Origin: an uncultured Aquimarina sp.
Lineage (GTDB): Bacteria; Bacteroidota; Bacteroidia; Flavobacteriales; Flavobacteriaceae
Length of the DNA stretch: 33,840 nt
Direction of reading: 5' to 3'
Assembly: GCA_947493495.1 (NCBI GenBank)
Contig: CANLRN010000046.1
Location: 1 to 33,840, forward strand
Below are positions 25,206-33,328 of this stretch, piece after piece (within the stretch, counting starts at the first letter, position 1; every line of letters begins with the position of its first letter). The notes under the pieces were generated by a model. That model was given only the letters and a program-made list of their open reading frames with translations. It was not told the DNA's origin and ran no database searches. The position numbers were made by a program, and so were the translations under genes.

Positions 25206-25797
25206 GGAAAGCTTTTTTATTAAAAACCATTAATAAAAACACACCAATACTAATTGCCGAATCTGCTATATTAAAAACAGGATCAAAGAAAGAGAAATGT
25301 TCTCCACCCCAGAAAGGAATCCAATCTGGTAAGATATCATCATAAAAAGTAAATTGGATCATATCTACTACTTTTCCATAAAAAACACCCTCATATCCTC
25401 CAGCATCGGGTAAGAATTGCGCCACCTGATATTGTGTACTTTCATTAAATAATATCCCATAAAAAATAGAATCAATAATATTACCAAATGCCCCTGCAAA
25501 GATAAGTGCAATACAGAATGTAAGGATAGCGGCACTTTTTTTACGAACAGAATCATATAACCAATATCCAATCCCTGTGATCGCTACTAATCTAAATAAG
25601 GTGAGGATGAGCTTGCCATAATTACCTGGTAGCTCAAAACCCCATGCCATTCCTTTATTTTCTACAAAAATAATACGAAACCAACTAAAAACAGGTAGTT
25701 CTTCGTGCAGGGCAAAATTGGTTTTTATATATATTTTGGAAATTTGATCTATTAGCAGAACCAAGATGATAACCAAAATAGATTTCTTAAGAGACAT
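25186..25797 (-). CDS. lspA: Lipoprotein signal peptidase (signal peptidase II)
   Basis: This inner-membrane aspartic peptidase removes signal peptides from prolipoproteins after lipidation, such as the M23 lipoprotein in this window. The ATG at 25797 gives MSLKKSILVIILVLLIDQIS, the expected first helix; in-frame sequence upstream adds a non-conserved tail. Four transmembrane helices are visible. The catalytic aspartates are D109 (GAFGNIID) and D179 (VFNIADSAIS). The protein has 203 residues, longer than the roughly 165 of E. coli, because of a periplasmic insertion of about 40 residues between the two aspartate motifs (YQVAQFLPDAGGYEGVFYGK and following), which I regard as usual in Bacteroidota. 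Confidence 0.95.
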   Translation of the reverse strand: MSLKKSILVIILVLLIDQISKIYIKTNFALHEELPVFSWFRIIFVENKGMAWGFELPGNYGKLILTLFRLVAITGIGYWLYDSVRKKSAAILTFCIALIFAGAFGNIIDSIFYGILFNESTQYQVAQFLPDAGGYEGVFYGKVVDMIQFTFYDDILPDWIPFWGGEHFSFFDPVFNIADSAISIGVFLLMVFNKKAFPKKDIS

Positions 25798-25840
25798 AAA
25801 TTTCTTTGATTTCAGAATTGTGACGGACAAAAATAGTGTT

Positions 25841-26458
25841 TTATTTTGTTTTGTAAACACTTATATTTCCACTTATAGATTTTAATTGAACTTGATGTGG
25901 TCCATAGGTTTTTTCAATGGTTACAATCCCAGATTTAGAATTTGCAACAACAGTAGCGTGATTTGTATGCATGCTAATGCTTCCACTAAAGGTATTAATA
26001 ATGGCATCACCTATAAAAGAATCAATGAGACAATCACCCGCTTGCAGTTCTACAAAAAGAGATGAAAAACTCGCATCCATATGCAAAGATGCCAATCGGG
26101 ATCGCAAGGTAACTTTTAGATCTTTGGGTATGGATACTTTTGTTTTTAGTGCAATAACTTTATGGGCACTTAATTTATCATTATAATTCTTTGAAAAAGG
26201 TTGAATATCATCAGCTATAGTAATAGTATCCTCATCCTGTATCACTTTTAATAGTACACTATCTTTATATTCTCCTTCGGATTGAGCGCTTATACTAATT
26301 TTATCATCAGTAGTATTAGAAAGCTCTACCAGAAAAGTATGATCAAGAATAAGAACAACCTCATTATACGAAGACACATCAATACTCTTATCTATAGTGG
26401 ATTGTGACTGTATAGATAATGACAACATAGTTATAATAGACAAGAGTATGTATTTCAT
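25841..26458 (-). CDS. Exported DUF4097-like beta-repeat protein
   Basis: This 205-residue protein has a signal peptide (MKYILLSIITMLSLSIQSQS). The mature part is almost all beta-strand, with short repeating stretches near the C-terminus such as SFIGDAIINTFSGSISMHT and SGIVTIEKTYGPHQVQLKSI. This pattern is typical of DUF4097/DUF2807 head-GIN-type beta-helix proteins. Function is unknown; a cell-envelope location is likely. The lspA gene follows 43 bases downstream, so co-transcription is plausible. I see no clear promoter upstream. Confidence 0.75.
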   Translation of the reverse strand: MKYILLSIITMLSLSIQSQSTIDKSIDVSSYNEVVLILDHTFLVELSNTTDDKISISAQSEGEYKDSVLLKVIQDEDTITIADDIQPFSKNYNDKLSAHKVIALKTKVSIPKDLKVTLRSRLASLHMDASFSSLFVELQAGDCLIDSFIGDAIINTFSGSISMHTNHATVVANSKSGIVTIEKTYGPHQVQLKSISGNISVYKTK

Positions 26459-26622
26459 AATTATACCAACTTAATCATGGACAAGAAAATAAATACGTTT
26501 ATATGCGTCATTTTATGGTTTAAAAGGTATTAGAAGTAAAGGTAGGTCTTTTGATCTTTTTTAAGCCGAGCAATCTCCTTCAAATAGAGATTTTTTATCC
26601 TTATTTTAAGGAACAAGTAATG

Positions 26623-26655
26623 GATTCCCCCTTTGAGAGGGGTTAGGGGTGTGTT
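26623..26655. repeat. Dispersed C-rich/G-rich repeat overlapping the M50 gene end
   Basis: The plus strand reads GATTCCCCCTTTGAGAGGGG and then TTAGGGGTGTGTTTTT. CCCC and GGGG can pair as a short hairpin. Closely similar sequences (CCCCT...GGGGTTAGGGGTGTG) recur in flavobacterial intergenic regions, from memory. The M50 protease stop codon and its last codons (R-K-T-H-P) lie within it. Confidence 0.45.
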
Positions 26656-27296
26656 TTTCTAAAATAGAAAACAAAACTTTTCCATAGCAGATAAGCACTT
26701 ATCAATACTATGCATATGGCCCATAACCAATAGGTGCCTATTGTGTTTTGGGCAATGGCTTGAGTATCCGAAATCTGTATCACTCCATTTCTTTCGAATT
26801 CTTTAGTAAATAAATAATCCAATTGTAAATAAGTACTTATTATAGATTGTAATCCCAAAAAAAGAATAGTAACGACTTCTAATTTCCTGTTTTTAAAAAG
26901 GCTTATAATAGCTAAGAAAACTACGAATGAAGATAAAACTATAATTCCCCATACTGATCGAATCCAAATACATAGAGAGAGTAGCATAATAGCAATCAAA
27001 AGTCTTAAAACAATCTTGGCTGTTCTTGCAGATTTTGCCGATGCTATTAATAGTGCTCCAGTAATGGCAGGTCCTAATAGTCCACCTGCGGCAACCAATG
27101 CATCCCCTAGATGAGATGGCAGATAACTACCTACCAAATTGTAGTAGGCTACTCCCCCGCCATTTTCATAGATCTCTAAATGTTCAAAATCTCCTCCAAC
27201 CAATAAAGCTGTAAGCCCATGTCCCATTTCATGAAACCAAGTACCTAGTAATCGAAATGGATACTGAAACCATCCAAAATATGGAAGTTGCCACAA
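26643..27296 (-). CDS. M50 family membrane metallopeptidase with non-AUG start
   Basis: This integral-membrane zinc protease-like protein carries HEMGH (22-26, counted from the TTG at 27296) after QYPFRLLGTWF, matching the M50 group in which the helix holding HExxH is preceded by LW-x-P...YPFRL. Several more transmembrane helices follow. No ATG exists upstream in frame. The TTG at 27296 would cut off the natural first helix, since the in-frame codons before it read YTLIIVATAVIVLWQLPYF. A start at the ATT at 27350 would keep that helix and lie 11 bases after the HopJ-family stop. The second metal-ligand motif is not obvious. The last codons are encoded by a dispersed repeat. It is the last gene of the rsmI operon. 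Confidence 0.75.
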   Translation of the reverse strand: MWQLPYFGWFQYPFRLLGTWFHEMGHGLTALLVGGDFEHLEIYENGGGVAYYNLVGSYLPSHLGDALVAAGGLLGPAITGALLIASAKSARTAKIVLRLLIAIMLLSLCIWIRSVWGIIVLSSFVVFLAIISLFKNRKLEVVTILFLGLQSIISTYLQLDYLFTKEFERNGVIQISDTQAIAQNTIGTYWLWAICIVLISAYLLWKSFVFYFRKTHP

Positions 27297-27361
27297 TACA
27301 ATAACAGCAGTAGCAACAATAATAAGAGTATAATCAAATCGTTTTGAAATAGTTTCGTTTT

Positions 27362-27709
27362 TTAGGAATCTTTATCAGTAATCGCTTGTTTAGAAAAAGA
27401 AATACCGCTCCACCCTGTCTTCATAAAATTACGAATGTTCTGATGATCATTTCCATTAGGAGTTTCTAGTACATCTTTATAGTATTGCCCAAAACAATGA
27501 AGTGTTTCTTCTGTATCCAAATCATTAAGTTTTGCAAAAGAAAACAATTTACAGGAGCCTGAATTTTCTCCAGCTTTATTTTCTTGATCTCCATTGGTAA
27601 ACCTTGTTGGTTCGAAGGTATAATTATCCTCTATTATATTCATTGTATCCTGAAATTTGATATCATCAGGAGTGGTCTTTAATTTTTCTATAAATTCTGT
27701 AAGTGTCAT
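27362..27709 (-). CDS. HopJ-family protein (PF08888)
   Basis: This 115-residue soluble protein matches the HopJ type III effector family by name only. Signatures are FEPTRFTNGD, AGENSGSCKLFSFAKLNDL, LHCFGQYYKDVL and DHQNIRNFMKTGWSGISF. The family is widespread in free-living marine bacteria that have no type III secretion, so an effector role here is unlikely; the true function is unknown. The ATG at 27709 is preferred over a GTG at 27727, which would overlap rsmI; the ATG leaves 4 bases after the rsmI stop. It lies in a minus-strand operon between rsmI and the M50 gene. Confidence 0.88.
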   Translation of the reverse strand: MTLTEFIEKLKTTPDDIKFQDTMNIIEDNYTFEPTRFTNGDQENKAGENSGSCKLFSFAKLNDLDTEETLHCFGQYYKDVLETPNGNDHQNIRNFMKTGWSGISFSKQAITDKDS

Positions 27710-27713
27710 AGTA

Positions 27714-28385
27714 TTATTTTTTTCCACCTAAAACGATAACGATCTCACCTTTAGGGGGTTTATTTTCGAAATGAGTTAGTACTTCTTTTACAGTCCCTCG
27801 TACTGTTTCTTCGTGGAGTTTACTTAATTCTCTAGAAACAGAAACCAATCGATCTTCTCCAAAATATTCTGCGAAATTGCCTAAGGTTTTTAGGAGCTTA
27901 TGCGGAGATTCATAAAAAATCATAGTTCTGCTTTCTTCTGTTAATATTTTCAGTCTGGTTTGCCTTCCTTTTTTTACAGGTAGAAAACCTTCAAAAACAA
28001 ACTTATCATTAGGCAATCCACTATTTACTAATGCAGGGACAAAAGCCGTAGCTCCAGGCAAGCATTCTACTTGGATATTATTTTCTATACAAGCTCTAGT
28101 CAGTAAAAATCCTGGATCGCTAATCGCTGGTGTACCTGCATCGCTAATTAAAGCGATAGTCTCTCCACTTTGTAATCGTCGTACAATAGTGTTTACAGTT
28201 TTATGTTCATTATGCATGTGATGACTTTGCATAGGAATGGTAATCTGATAATGCTTCAATAATTTTCCACTAGTACGTGTATCTTCTGCTAAAATAAGAT
28301 CCACTTCTTTTAATACGCTAATGGCACGAAAAGTCATATCTTCTAAATTACCAATAGGCGTAGGCACTAAAAATAGTTTAGACAT
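27714..28385 (-). CDS. rsmI: 16S rRNA (cytidine(1402)-2'-O)-methyltransferase
   Basis: This S-adenosylmethionine-dependent enzyme methylates the 2'-hydroxyl of C1402 in the decoding centre of 16S rRNA. The tetrapyrrole-methylase fold is clear: the N-terminal LFLVPTPIGNLEDMTFRA, LILAEDTRTSGKLLKHY, the cofactor loop LISDAGTPAISDPGFLL, and LPGATAFVPALVNSG. The length of 223 residues is typical of Bacteroidota, which lack the C-terminal extension of E. coli RsmI. It starts 3 bases after the DoxX-like gene and is followed at 4 bases by the HopJ-family gene. Confidence 0.95.
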   Translation of the reverse strand: MSKLFLVPTPIGNLEDMTFRAISVLKEVDLILAEDTRTSGKLLKHYQITIPMQSHHMHNEHKTVNTIVRRLQSGETIALISDAGTPAISDPGFLLTRACIENNIQVECLPGATAFVPALVNSGLPNDKFVFEGFLPVKKGRQTRLKILTEESRTMIFYESPHKLLKTLGNFAEYFGEDRLVSVSRELSKLHEETVRGTVKEVLTHFENKPPKGEIVIVLGGKK

Positions 28386-28388
28386 GGA

Positions 28389-28736
28389 TTAAGGTCTTAC
28401 TTTTTTTCCTGTAGCATAGGATATTACCAAAAATAACAACCCTAATCCAGAGAACAACCACCCTCCATCTGCTTTTACTTGATGTGCTGTAAAAGCCAAT
28501 ACCATATCAAAAAAGAACCCTGCATATGCCCATTCTCTTAACCATTTTATTTTATTGGAAAGAATCATAATAACTCCTAAAACCTTTGCTATTGCTAATG
28601 GGATTACAAAATAGGTTGGATAGTCTAAGTTTTCAAAAAAACCTCTTACTATTTCTGTATTTCTAAAATACATTTGCGCAGAGAATATCATAATTCCGCA
28701 CATAGCTATTGTAGCTATCCAATATATAATCCTCAT
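28389..28736 (-). CDS. DoxX-like four-helix membrane protein
   Basis: This 115-residue inner-membrane protein has four transmembrane helices (about 3-22, 42-61, 69-86, 92-108). The family pattern is PTYFVIPLAIAKVLGVIMIL followed by LREWAYAGFFFDMVLAFTAH. DoxX-like proteins are related to quinone-linked subunits, but this short form has no known activity. It lies between the unknown coiled-coil gene (26 bases upstream) and rsmI (3 bases downstream). Confidence 0.87.
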   Translation of the reverse strand: MRIIYWIATIAMCGIMIFSAQMYFRNTEIVRGFFENLDYPTYFVIPLAIAKVLGVIMILSNKIKWLREWAYAGFFFDMVLAFTAHQVKADGGWLFSGLGLLFLVISYATGKKVRP

Positions 28737-28762
28737 AGTTGTTTATTTAAAATGTAACGAAC

Positions 28763-29533
28763 TTAAAATTCGAATTTATTAATTACTATCTGCATAAAAC
28801 GCTCTTCATATTCTTCTTTTCCTTCCCAATTATTATAATCTGGTTTCACCATATTTTTAACAAATTGGATAGCTCCGCTTTTACTACGCAAGGTGTTTAA
28901 TTGCGAAAGCACTCGATTATAATCTGTAGCACTACCACCAAAAAGATGTTTAATAAAAGCTAGGCGATCATTAAGGCCTATAGTAATGCTTTTTTTTAAT
29001 TGATCATTTAATGAGATCGGTTTTTCGTCAATATCATTGACTTTATCTATCATCGGCATACTCTGTGATATAGATCCTATATCTTCTTTATCATTTTTTT
29101 CAAATTCTGGTTCTGATACTAATATATCTTCCTCTCTAATATTTGTTGCAGGAATAAATAAATCCTCTGATACTTTCTCATTTATCTTTTCGATAATAAT
29201 CTCTGGTTTAGCCTCAGTAGTAGGATCATTAGACATTTCGATAGTCGTATCGTGCATAGTATTGATCTCTTTTTTATCTTCTGCGTGTTGCTCAGATGTA
29301 GTAGTAAGATCGATTGCTGGTTTTGGTGTAGTGGGTGTGTTTTCTTCTTTTGTAATGCCACTTGTTATTCCTTCTACTCTATCCTGTGATTGAGATCGAG
29401 TATAGTTTAGAATTGTCAACTTTTCATACAGATTCTTTGCTTCTTCTTGTAAATCAGCTATGTTAGACGTATCCTTAAGTTGTAATATTCTAAGAGCAAT
29501 ACTTGTAAGTTCTTCTTCCAATTTCTTCTTCAT
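28763..29533 (-). CDS. Conserved Bacteroidota protein with coiled coil and acidic linker
   Basis: This 256-residue cytoplasmic protein has three parts. Residues 1-45 form a likely coiled coil (KKKLEEELTSIALRILQL...). Residues about 46-178 are a low-complexity linker rich in T, E, D, P and I. Residues about 180-256 form a conserved block (SITIGLNDRLAFIKHLFGGS, DYNRVLSQLNTL, KPDYNNWEGKEEYEERFM). The last block recurs in Flavobacteriia, from memory, but has no known function. It is the first gene of the operon with DoxX-like, rsmI, HopJ-family and M50 genes, and has a good promoter upstream. It is divergent from tdk. Confidence 0.8.
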   Translation of the reverse strand: MKKKLEEELTSIALRILQLKDTSNIADLQEEAKNLYEKLTILNYTRSQSQDRVEGITSGITKEENTPTTPKPAIDLTTTSEQHAEDKKEINTMHDTTIEMSNDPTTEAKPEIIIEKINEKVSEDLFIPATNIREEDILVSEPEFEKNDKEDIGSISQSMPMIDKVNDIDEKPISLNDQLKKSITIGLNDRLAFIKHLFGGSATDYNRVLSQLNTLRSKSGAIQFVKNMVKPDYNNWEGKEEYEERFMQIVINKFEF

Positions 29534-29573
29534 AACTTTCTTATTCGTTTTGGATATGCTTTTTGTTTTTTAA

Positions 29574-29604
29574 TAAATTTATCTCATCTTTAGCTATTGC
29601 CAAA
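29574..29604 (-). promoter_or_regulatory. Promoter of the coiled-coil/rsmI operon
   Basis: On the minus strand TTTG (29604-29601), exactly 19 bases of spacer, then TAAATTTA (29581-29574), seven of eight matches to TAnnTTTG. The start codon at 29533 leaves a leader of about 35 bases. Confidence 0.6.
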
Positions 29605-29697
29605 TGAAAAGGTGAATATGAGTAGTATACCCATTTATTTTCATTCGGAATTCTTAAGGAATAAGAGTTTCTTTTAATTGATGCTGAAAAATACAAA

Positions 29698-30342
29698 ATG
29701 TTTCTCGAAAATACGGTAAATCATAAAGAGCAATTTGGTTGGATAGAAGTTATCTGTGGTTCTATGTTTTCGGGTAAAACCGAAGAATTAATCCGTAGAT
29801 TGAAGCGTGCACAATTTGCCAAGCAAAAAGTTGAAATTTTTAAACCCGCTATTGATGTGCGTTATGATGATGAAATGGTCATATCACACGATGCCAATGA
29901 AATTAGATCTACTCCAGTACCTGCTGCAGCCAATATTAGAATCCTGGCAAATACTTGTGATGTGATTGGGATAGATGAAGCTCAGTTTTTTGATGATGAG
30001 ATCATAAACGTTTGTAATGATCTCGCTAATCAGGGCATACGAGTAATAATTGCAGGATTAGATATGGATTTTAAAGGAAATCCTTTTGGTCCGATGCCCG
30101 CATTGATGGCAACAGCAGAATATGTAACCAAAGTACATGCGGTATGTACCAGAACGGGAAACCTAGCACAATATAGCTATAGAAAATCAAAAAAAGACGA
30201 CTTAGTATTACTAGGAGAAACTGAAGAATATGAACCCTTAAGCCGTGCAGCATATTATAAAGCTACTTTAAAAGAAAAAGTGAAAAAAATAGAGGTCAAA
30301 GCTCCTGAAGAATTATCCGAAAATTCTAAAAAAACAAAATGA
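29698..30342 (+). CDS. tdk: Thymidine kinase (type II)
   Basis: This salvage enzyme phosphorylates thymidine to dTMP with ATP. The P-loop is GSMFSGKT (21-28), the Walker B/catalytic region is GIDEAQFF, and the conserved FPxxDxDFxG segment appears as IIAGLDMDFKGNPFGPM. The lasso domain normally holds zinc through two cysteine pairs; here the first pair reads CTRT and the second pair is replaced by EEYEPLSRAAY, so the zinc site appears to be lost. I believe this is common in Bacteroidota. The 214-residue length is normal, with a charged C-terminal tail. The stop overlaps the alr start by 4 bases (ATGA). Confidence 0.95.
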   Translation: MFLENTVNHKEQFGWIEVICGSMFSGKTEELIRRLKRAQFAKQKVEIFKPAIDVRYDDEMVISHDANEIRSTPVPAAANIRILANTCDVIGIDEAQFFDDEIINVCNDLANQGIRVIIAGLDMDFKGNPFGPMPALMATAEYVTKVHAVCTRTGNLAQYSYRKSKKDDLVLLGETEEYEPLSRAAYYKATLKEKVKKIEVKAPEELSENSKKTK

Positions 30343-31451
30343 GTAAGGCAAAAGAAACCATTCTAGAAATTAATTTAGCACACCTCACTCATAATTATAA
30401 ATTTCTAAGAAGTAAACTACAATCAGAAGTAAAACTATTAGCAGTAGTTAAAGCTGCTGGGTATGGAAGTGATGCTGTAGTCATTGCCAAACATCTAGAA
30501 AAAATAGGGACGGATTATTTTGCGGTAGCTTATGTTTCTGAAGGAATTACTCTTAGAAAAGCTGGCATAAAAACCCCCATATTAGTGTTGCATCCGCAGC
30601 CCATTAATTTTTCTGATTTAATTGAATATCAATTAGAACCAAGTATATATAGTCTAAGAATTCTGAGAGAATTTATTGCTATAGCCGCCTCGAAAAATCT
30701 AAAAGGCTATCCTACACATATTAAATTTAACACAGGTCTAAACAGATTAGGTTTCTGGGAAAAGGACATAGAACTTATTATTGAAAGTGTACAAGCTACT
30801 GAGACAGTTAAGATAACCTCTATCTTTTCTCATTTAGCAGCCAGTGAAGATCATAGCGAAAGAGAATTTACGCTAGCTCAAATTAATAGATTCAAGAAAA
30901 TAACTTCAGAAATAATTAGAAACCTAACATACACGCCAATACTACATCAATGTAACACCTCAGGGATATTGAATTATCCCGAAGCCCATTTCGATATGGT
31001 TCGCACAGGAATAGGATTATATGGATATGCTAATGATACTGAATATGATAAGGATGTACTCCCTGTAGCCTCGTTAAAATCTGTTATATCCCAAATTCAT
31101 CAATTAGAACCTGGAGAAACCTTAGGTTATAATCGAGCTTTTATAGCTGACGGCTATATAAAAACAGCGACTATCCCTATTGGACATGCTGACGGGATCG
31201 GTAGGATGTATGGAAATAAAAATGGGTTTGTAGTCATCAATGGGCATAAATCATTTATTGTAGGCAATGTATGTATGGATATGATTATGGTAGATATTAC
31301 AGATATCGAATGCAAAGAAGGAGATGAAGTACTTATTTTTGATCACACCGCTACGGCAGCAAATATTGCAGAGAAAGCAGGTACAATCTCTTATGAATTG
31401 CTCACAGCAATTTCTCCACGTGTAAAACGAATTATTATCGATAAAGCTTGA
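30339..31451 (+). CDS. alr: Alanine racemase
   Basis: This pyridoxal-phosphate enzyme makes D-alanine for peptidoglycan. The cofactor lysine is K38 in VVKAAGYGSDA. The barrel motifs FNTGLNRLGF, SHLAASEDH, HQCNTSG and RTGIGLYGY are present. The catalytic tyrosine of the second domain is kept in LGYNRAF. GHADG replaces the more common GYADG, and CMDMIMVDIT closes the active site. The 370-residue length fits a stand-alone enzyme, not the MurF-Alr fusion found in some Bacteroidota. It is coupled to tdk by ATGA. Confidence 0.95.
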   Translation: MSKAKETILEINLAHLTHNYKFLRSKLQSEVKLLAVVKAAGYGSDAVVIAKHLEKIGTDYFAVAYVSEGITLRKAGIKTPILVLHPQPINFSDLIEYQLEPSIYSLRILREFIAIAASKNLKGYPTHIKFNTGLNRLGFWEKDIELIIESVQATETVKITSIFSHLAASEDHSEREFTLAQINRFKKITSEIIRNLTYTPILHQCNTSGILNYPEAHFDMVRTGIGLYGYANDTEYDKDVLPVASLKSVISQIHQLEPGETLGYNRAFIADGYIKTATIPIGHADGIGRMYGNKNGFVVINGHKSFIVGNVCMDMIMVDITDIECKEGDEVLIFDHTATAANIAEKAGTISYELLTAISPRVKRIIIDKA

Positions 31452-31504
31452 CTTTTATCGGATACTTTTCTCCTTTTCTTTAACATTATTTTTATTTACA
31501 AAGA

Positions 31505-31512
31505 TATTTTTG
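31505..31512 (+). promoter_or_regulatory. Bacteroidota -7 box for mscL
   Basis: TATTTTTG is an exact TAnnTTTG match, 39 bases before the mscL ATG. No TTG is found at the usual -33 distance (TTTAAC lies there). Confidence 0.5.
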
Positions 31513-31551
31513 CTAATTTGGTAACTAAATCACTAACTAAATAAAAATATC

Positions 31552-31953
31552 ATGCTTAAAGAGTTTAAGAATTTTATTATGACTGGTAACGTAATTGATT
31601 TTGCGGTAGCAGTAATTATGGCAGGAGCAATAGGTCTTGTTATAAATGGATTTGTATCAGATATTATAATGCCTGTTGTAGGTCATTTTGCTGGAGGTCT
31701 TGATTTTAAAGAGATGAAAATTGTCTTAGATGCTGCAATTCCTGCATCAGAAGGAGTTGAAGCTAAACCAGAAAATGCAATTATGTATGGTAAATGGATC
31801 AATGCAATTATCAATTTACTTATTGTTGGTTTTGTAATGTTCATAATGGTTAAAGCATATAACAAAACTAAGAAACCGCCAGAAGAAGCTGCACCAGCAG
31901 GACCATCTGATAATGATCTATTAACAGAAATTAGAGATTTACTGAAAAAATAA
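31552..31953 (+). CDS. mscL: Large-conductance mechanosensitive channel
   Basis: This 133-residue inner-membrane channel opens on sharp osmotic downshock and releases solutes. The N-terminal amphipathic segment MLKEFKNFIMTGNVIDFAVA leads into TM1 with the gate-lining VIMAGAIGLVINGFVSDIIM. A periplasmic loop rich in A, E and K follows. TM2 is INAIINLLIVGFVMFIMVKA, and the cytoplasmic helix is DNDLLTEIRDLLKK. Its own -7 box precedes it and a strong terminator follows, so it is probably monocistronic. Confidence 0.97.
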   Translation: MLKEFKNFIMTGNVIDFAVAVIMAGAIGLVINGFVSDIIMPVVGHFAGGLDFKEMKIVLDAAIPASEGVEAKPENAIMYGKWINAIINLLIVGFVMFIMVKAYNKTKKPPEEAAPAGPSDNDLLTEIRDLLKK

Positions 31954-32015
31954 TTCTTCAATAATCAAAAATGAATTATCTATAGCTACCGCTATACTAT
32001 ATATTCTAACTATTT

Positions 32016-32041
32016 AAACCGCTCTTTTACGAGCGGTTTTT
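32016..32041 (+). terminator. Intrinsic terminator after mscL
   Basis: AAACCGCTC pairs with GAGCGGTTT (9 base pairs, loop TTTTAC), followed by TTCTTTTT. It lies about 60 bases after the mscL stop. Confidence 0.9.
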
Positions 32042-32191
32042 CTTTTTGATTGTTTAATATTTAACAAATAGTTATAATTGATATAATTTGTTTAAAATGG
32101 CTGTAATTAAAAAAATAATTCTCAAATTTGTTGAAAATTAAAAAACAGATGGTTTTTGTGTATACAAAAATCATCGAAATATCAAGAGCAA

Positions 32192-33184
32192 ATGAAAGTA
32201 GCTGTAGTAGGTGCCACAGGATTAGTAGGTACTGTTATGTTAAAAGTACTCGAAGAACGTAATTTTCCGGTAACGGAATTGATACCTGTCGCATCAGAAA
32301 GATCCGTAGGCAAAAAACTTACTTATAAAAACAAACAATATGAGGTAGTTGGTTTAGCTACAGCGATAGAAATGAAACCAGATGTTGCATTATTTTCTGC
32401 GGGAGGAGATACCTCTCTAGAATGGGCTCCAAAATTTGCTGAAGCCGGAATTACAGTTATTGATAATTCTTCTGCTTGGCGTATGGACCCCTCAAAAAAA
32501 TTAGTAGTCCCAGAGATTAATGCTAAACAATTAACTAGCAATGATAAGATTATTGCTAATCCTAATTGCTCTACGATACAATTAGTTATGGCTTTGGGAC
32601 CATTACACGAGAAATACAAAATTAAAAGAGCTGTCATTTCTACCTATCAATCCATTACAGGTACTGGAGTAAAAGCAGTACAGCAATTAGAAAATGAGTA
32701 TGCAGGAGAAAAGGGAGAGATGGCATATCCTTATCCAATTCATCGTAATGCGATACCTCACTGTGATGTGTTTCAGGAAAATGGATATACCAAAGAAGAG
32801 ATGAAACTGGTTAATGAAACTCAGAAAATTTTAGATGACCGAACCATAGCAGTTACGGCAACCGCAATTCGGATTCCTGTCGTTGGAGGTCATAGCGAAA
32901 GTGTAAATCTAGAGCTCGAAAACGATTTTGACGAAAATGATATTCGCAAGATTCTAAATGAAACTTCTGGTGTAACTGTACAAGATAATCCAGATACAAA
33001 TACGTATCCAATGCCTATTTATGCAGAAGGGAAAAATGATGTTTTTGTTGGCAGAATCAGAAGAGATCATTCTAGAGAAAATGCACTAAATATGTGGATT
33101 GTAGCAGATAACCTACGTAAAGGAGCTGCTACGAATGCAGTACAGATTGGCGAGTATCTTATAGAAAATAATTTGGTAGGTTAG
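32192..33184 (+). CDS. asd: Aspartate-semialdehyde dehydrogenase
   Basis: This cytoplasmic enzyme reduces aspartyl-phosphate to aspartate semialdehyde with NADPH, a branch point for lysine/diaminopimelate, threonine and methionine. The ATG at 32192 puts the nucleotide-binding GATGLVGTVML at residues 7-17; a longer frame from the TTG at 32156 would add 12 unrelated residues. The catalytic nucleophile is C126 (ANPNCSTIQ). R227 (RIPVV) and H234 (GGHSESVNLE) complete the active site. The 330-residue length is typical. A strong terminator follows the stop. Confidence 0.96.
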   Translation: MKVAVVGATGLVGTVMLKVLEERNFPVTELIPVASERSVGKKLTYKNKQYEVVGLATAIEMKPDVALFSAGGDTSLEWAPKFAEAGITVIDNSSAWRMDPSKKLVVPEINAKQLTSNDKIIANPNCSTIQLVMALGPLHEKYKIKRAVISTYQSITGTGVKAVQQLENEYAGEKGEMAYPYPIHRNAIPHCDVFQENGYTKEEMKLVNETQKILDDRTIAVTATAIRIPVVGGHSESVNLELENDFDENDIRKILNETSGVTVQDNPDTNTYPMPIYAEGKNDVFVGRIRRDHSRENALNMWIVADNLRKGAATNAVQIGEYLIENNLVG

Positions 33185-33204
33185 TCTTATCAGATTAACG
33201 GATC

Positions 33205-33247
33205 AAAACCCCCTCTTGTTTTTATAGTAAAACAAGAGGAGGTTTTT
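33205..33247 (+). terminator. Intrinsic terminator after asd
   Basis: CCTCTTGTTTT pairs with AAAACAAGAGG over 11 base pairs around the loop TATAGT. The stem continues past a single mismatch into CC/GG and A/T pairs, ending in TTTTT. It lies about 20 bases after the asd stop. Confidence 0.9.
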
Positions 33248-33328
33248 AGTAAATAACGCTTGGTCTAAACCTTTCAAATTATGAAAATTGCCTATTCTCG
33301 ACCAGATAATAAATAGAATTTTTAAACT

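Noticed and set aside
26573..26594. Plus-strand hairpin AATCTC/GAGATT followed by TTTT
   Set aside because: Terminator-like on the plus strand, but no plus-strand gene ends there; probably chance.
27362..27709. HopJ-type III effector name suggesting virulence
   Set aside because: No secretion genes are present, and the family is common in free-living bacteria; the gene sits in a housekeeping operon.
31165..31200. GHADG in alanine racemase where GYADG is usual, at first taken for loss of the catalytic tyrosine
   Set aside because: The catalytic tyrosine aligns with the earlier LGYNRAF motif and is kept; the GHADG change is at another position and, I believe, common in Bacteroidota.
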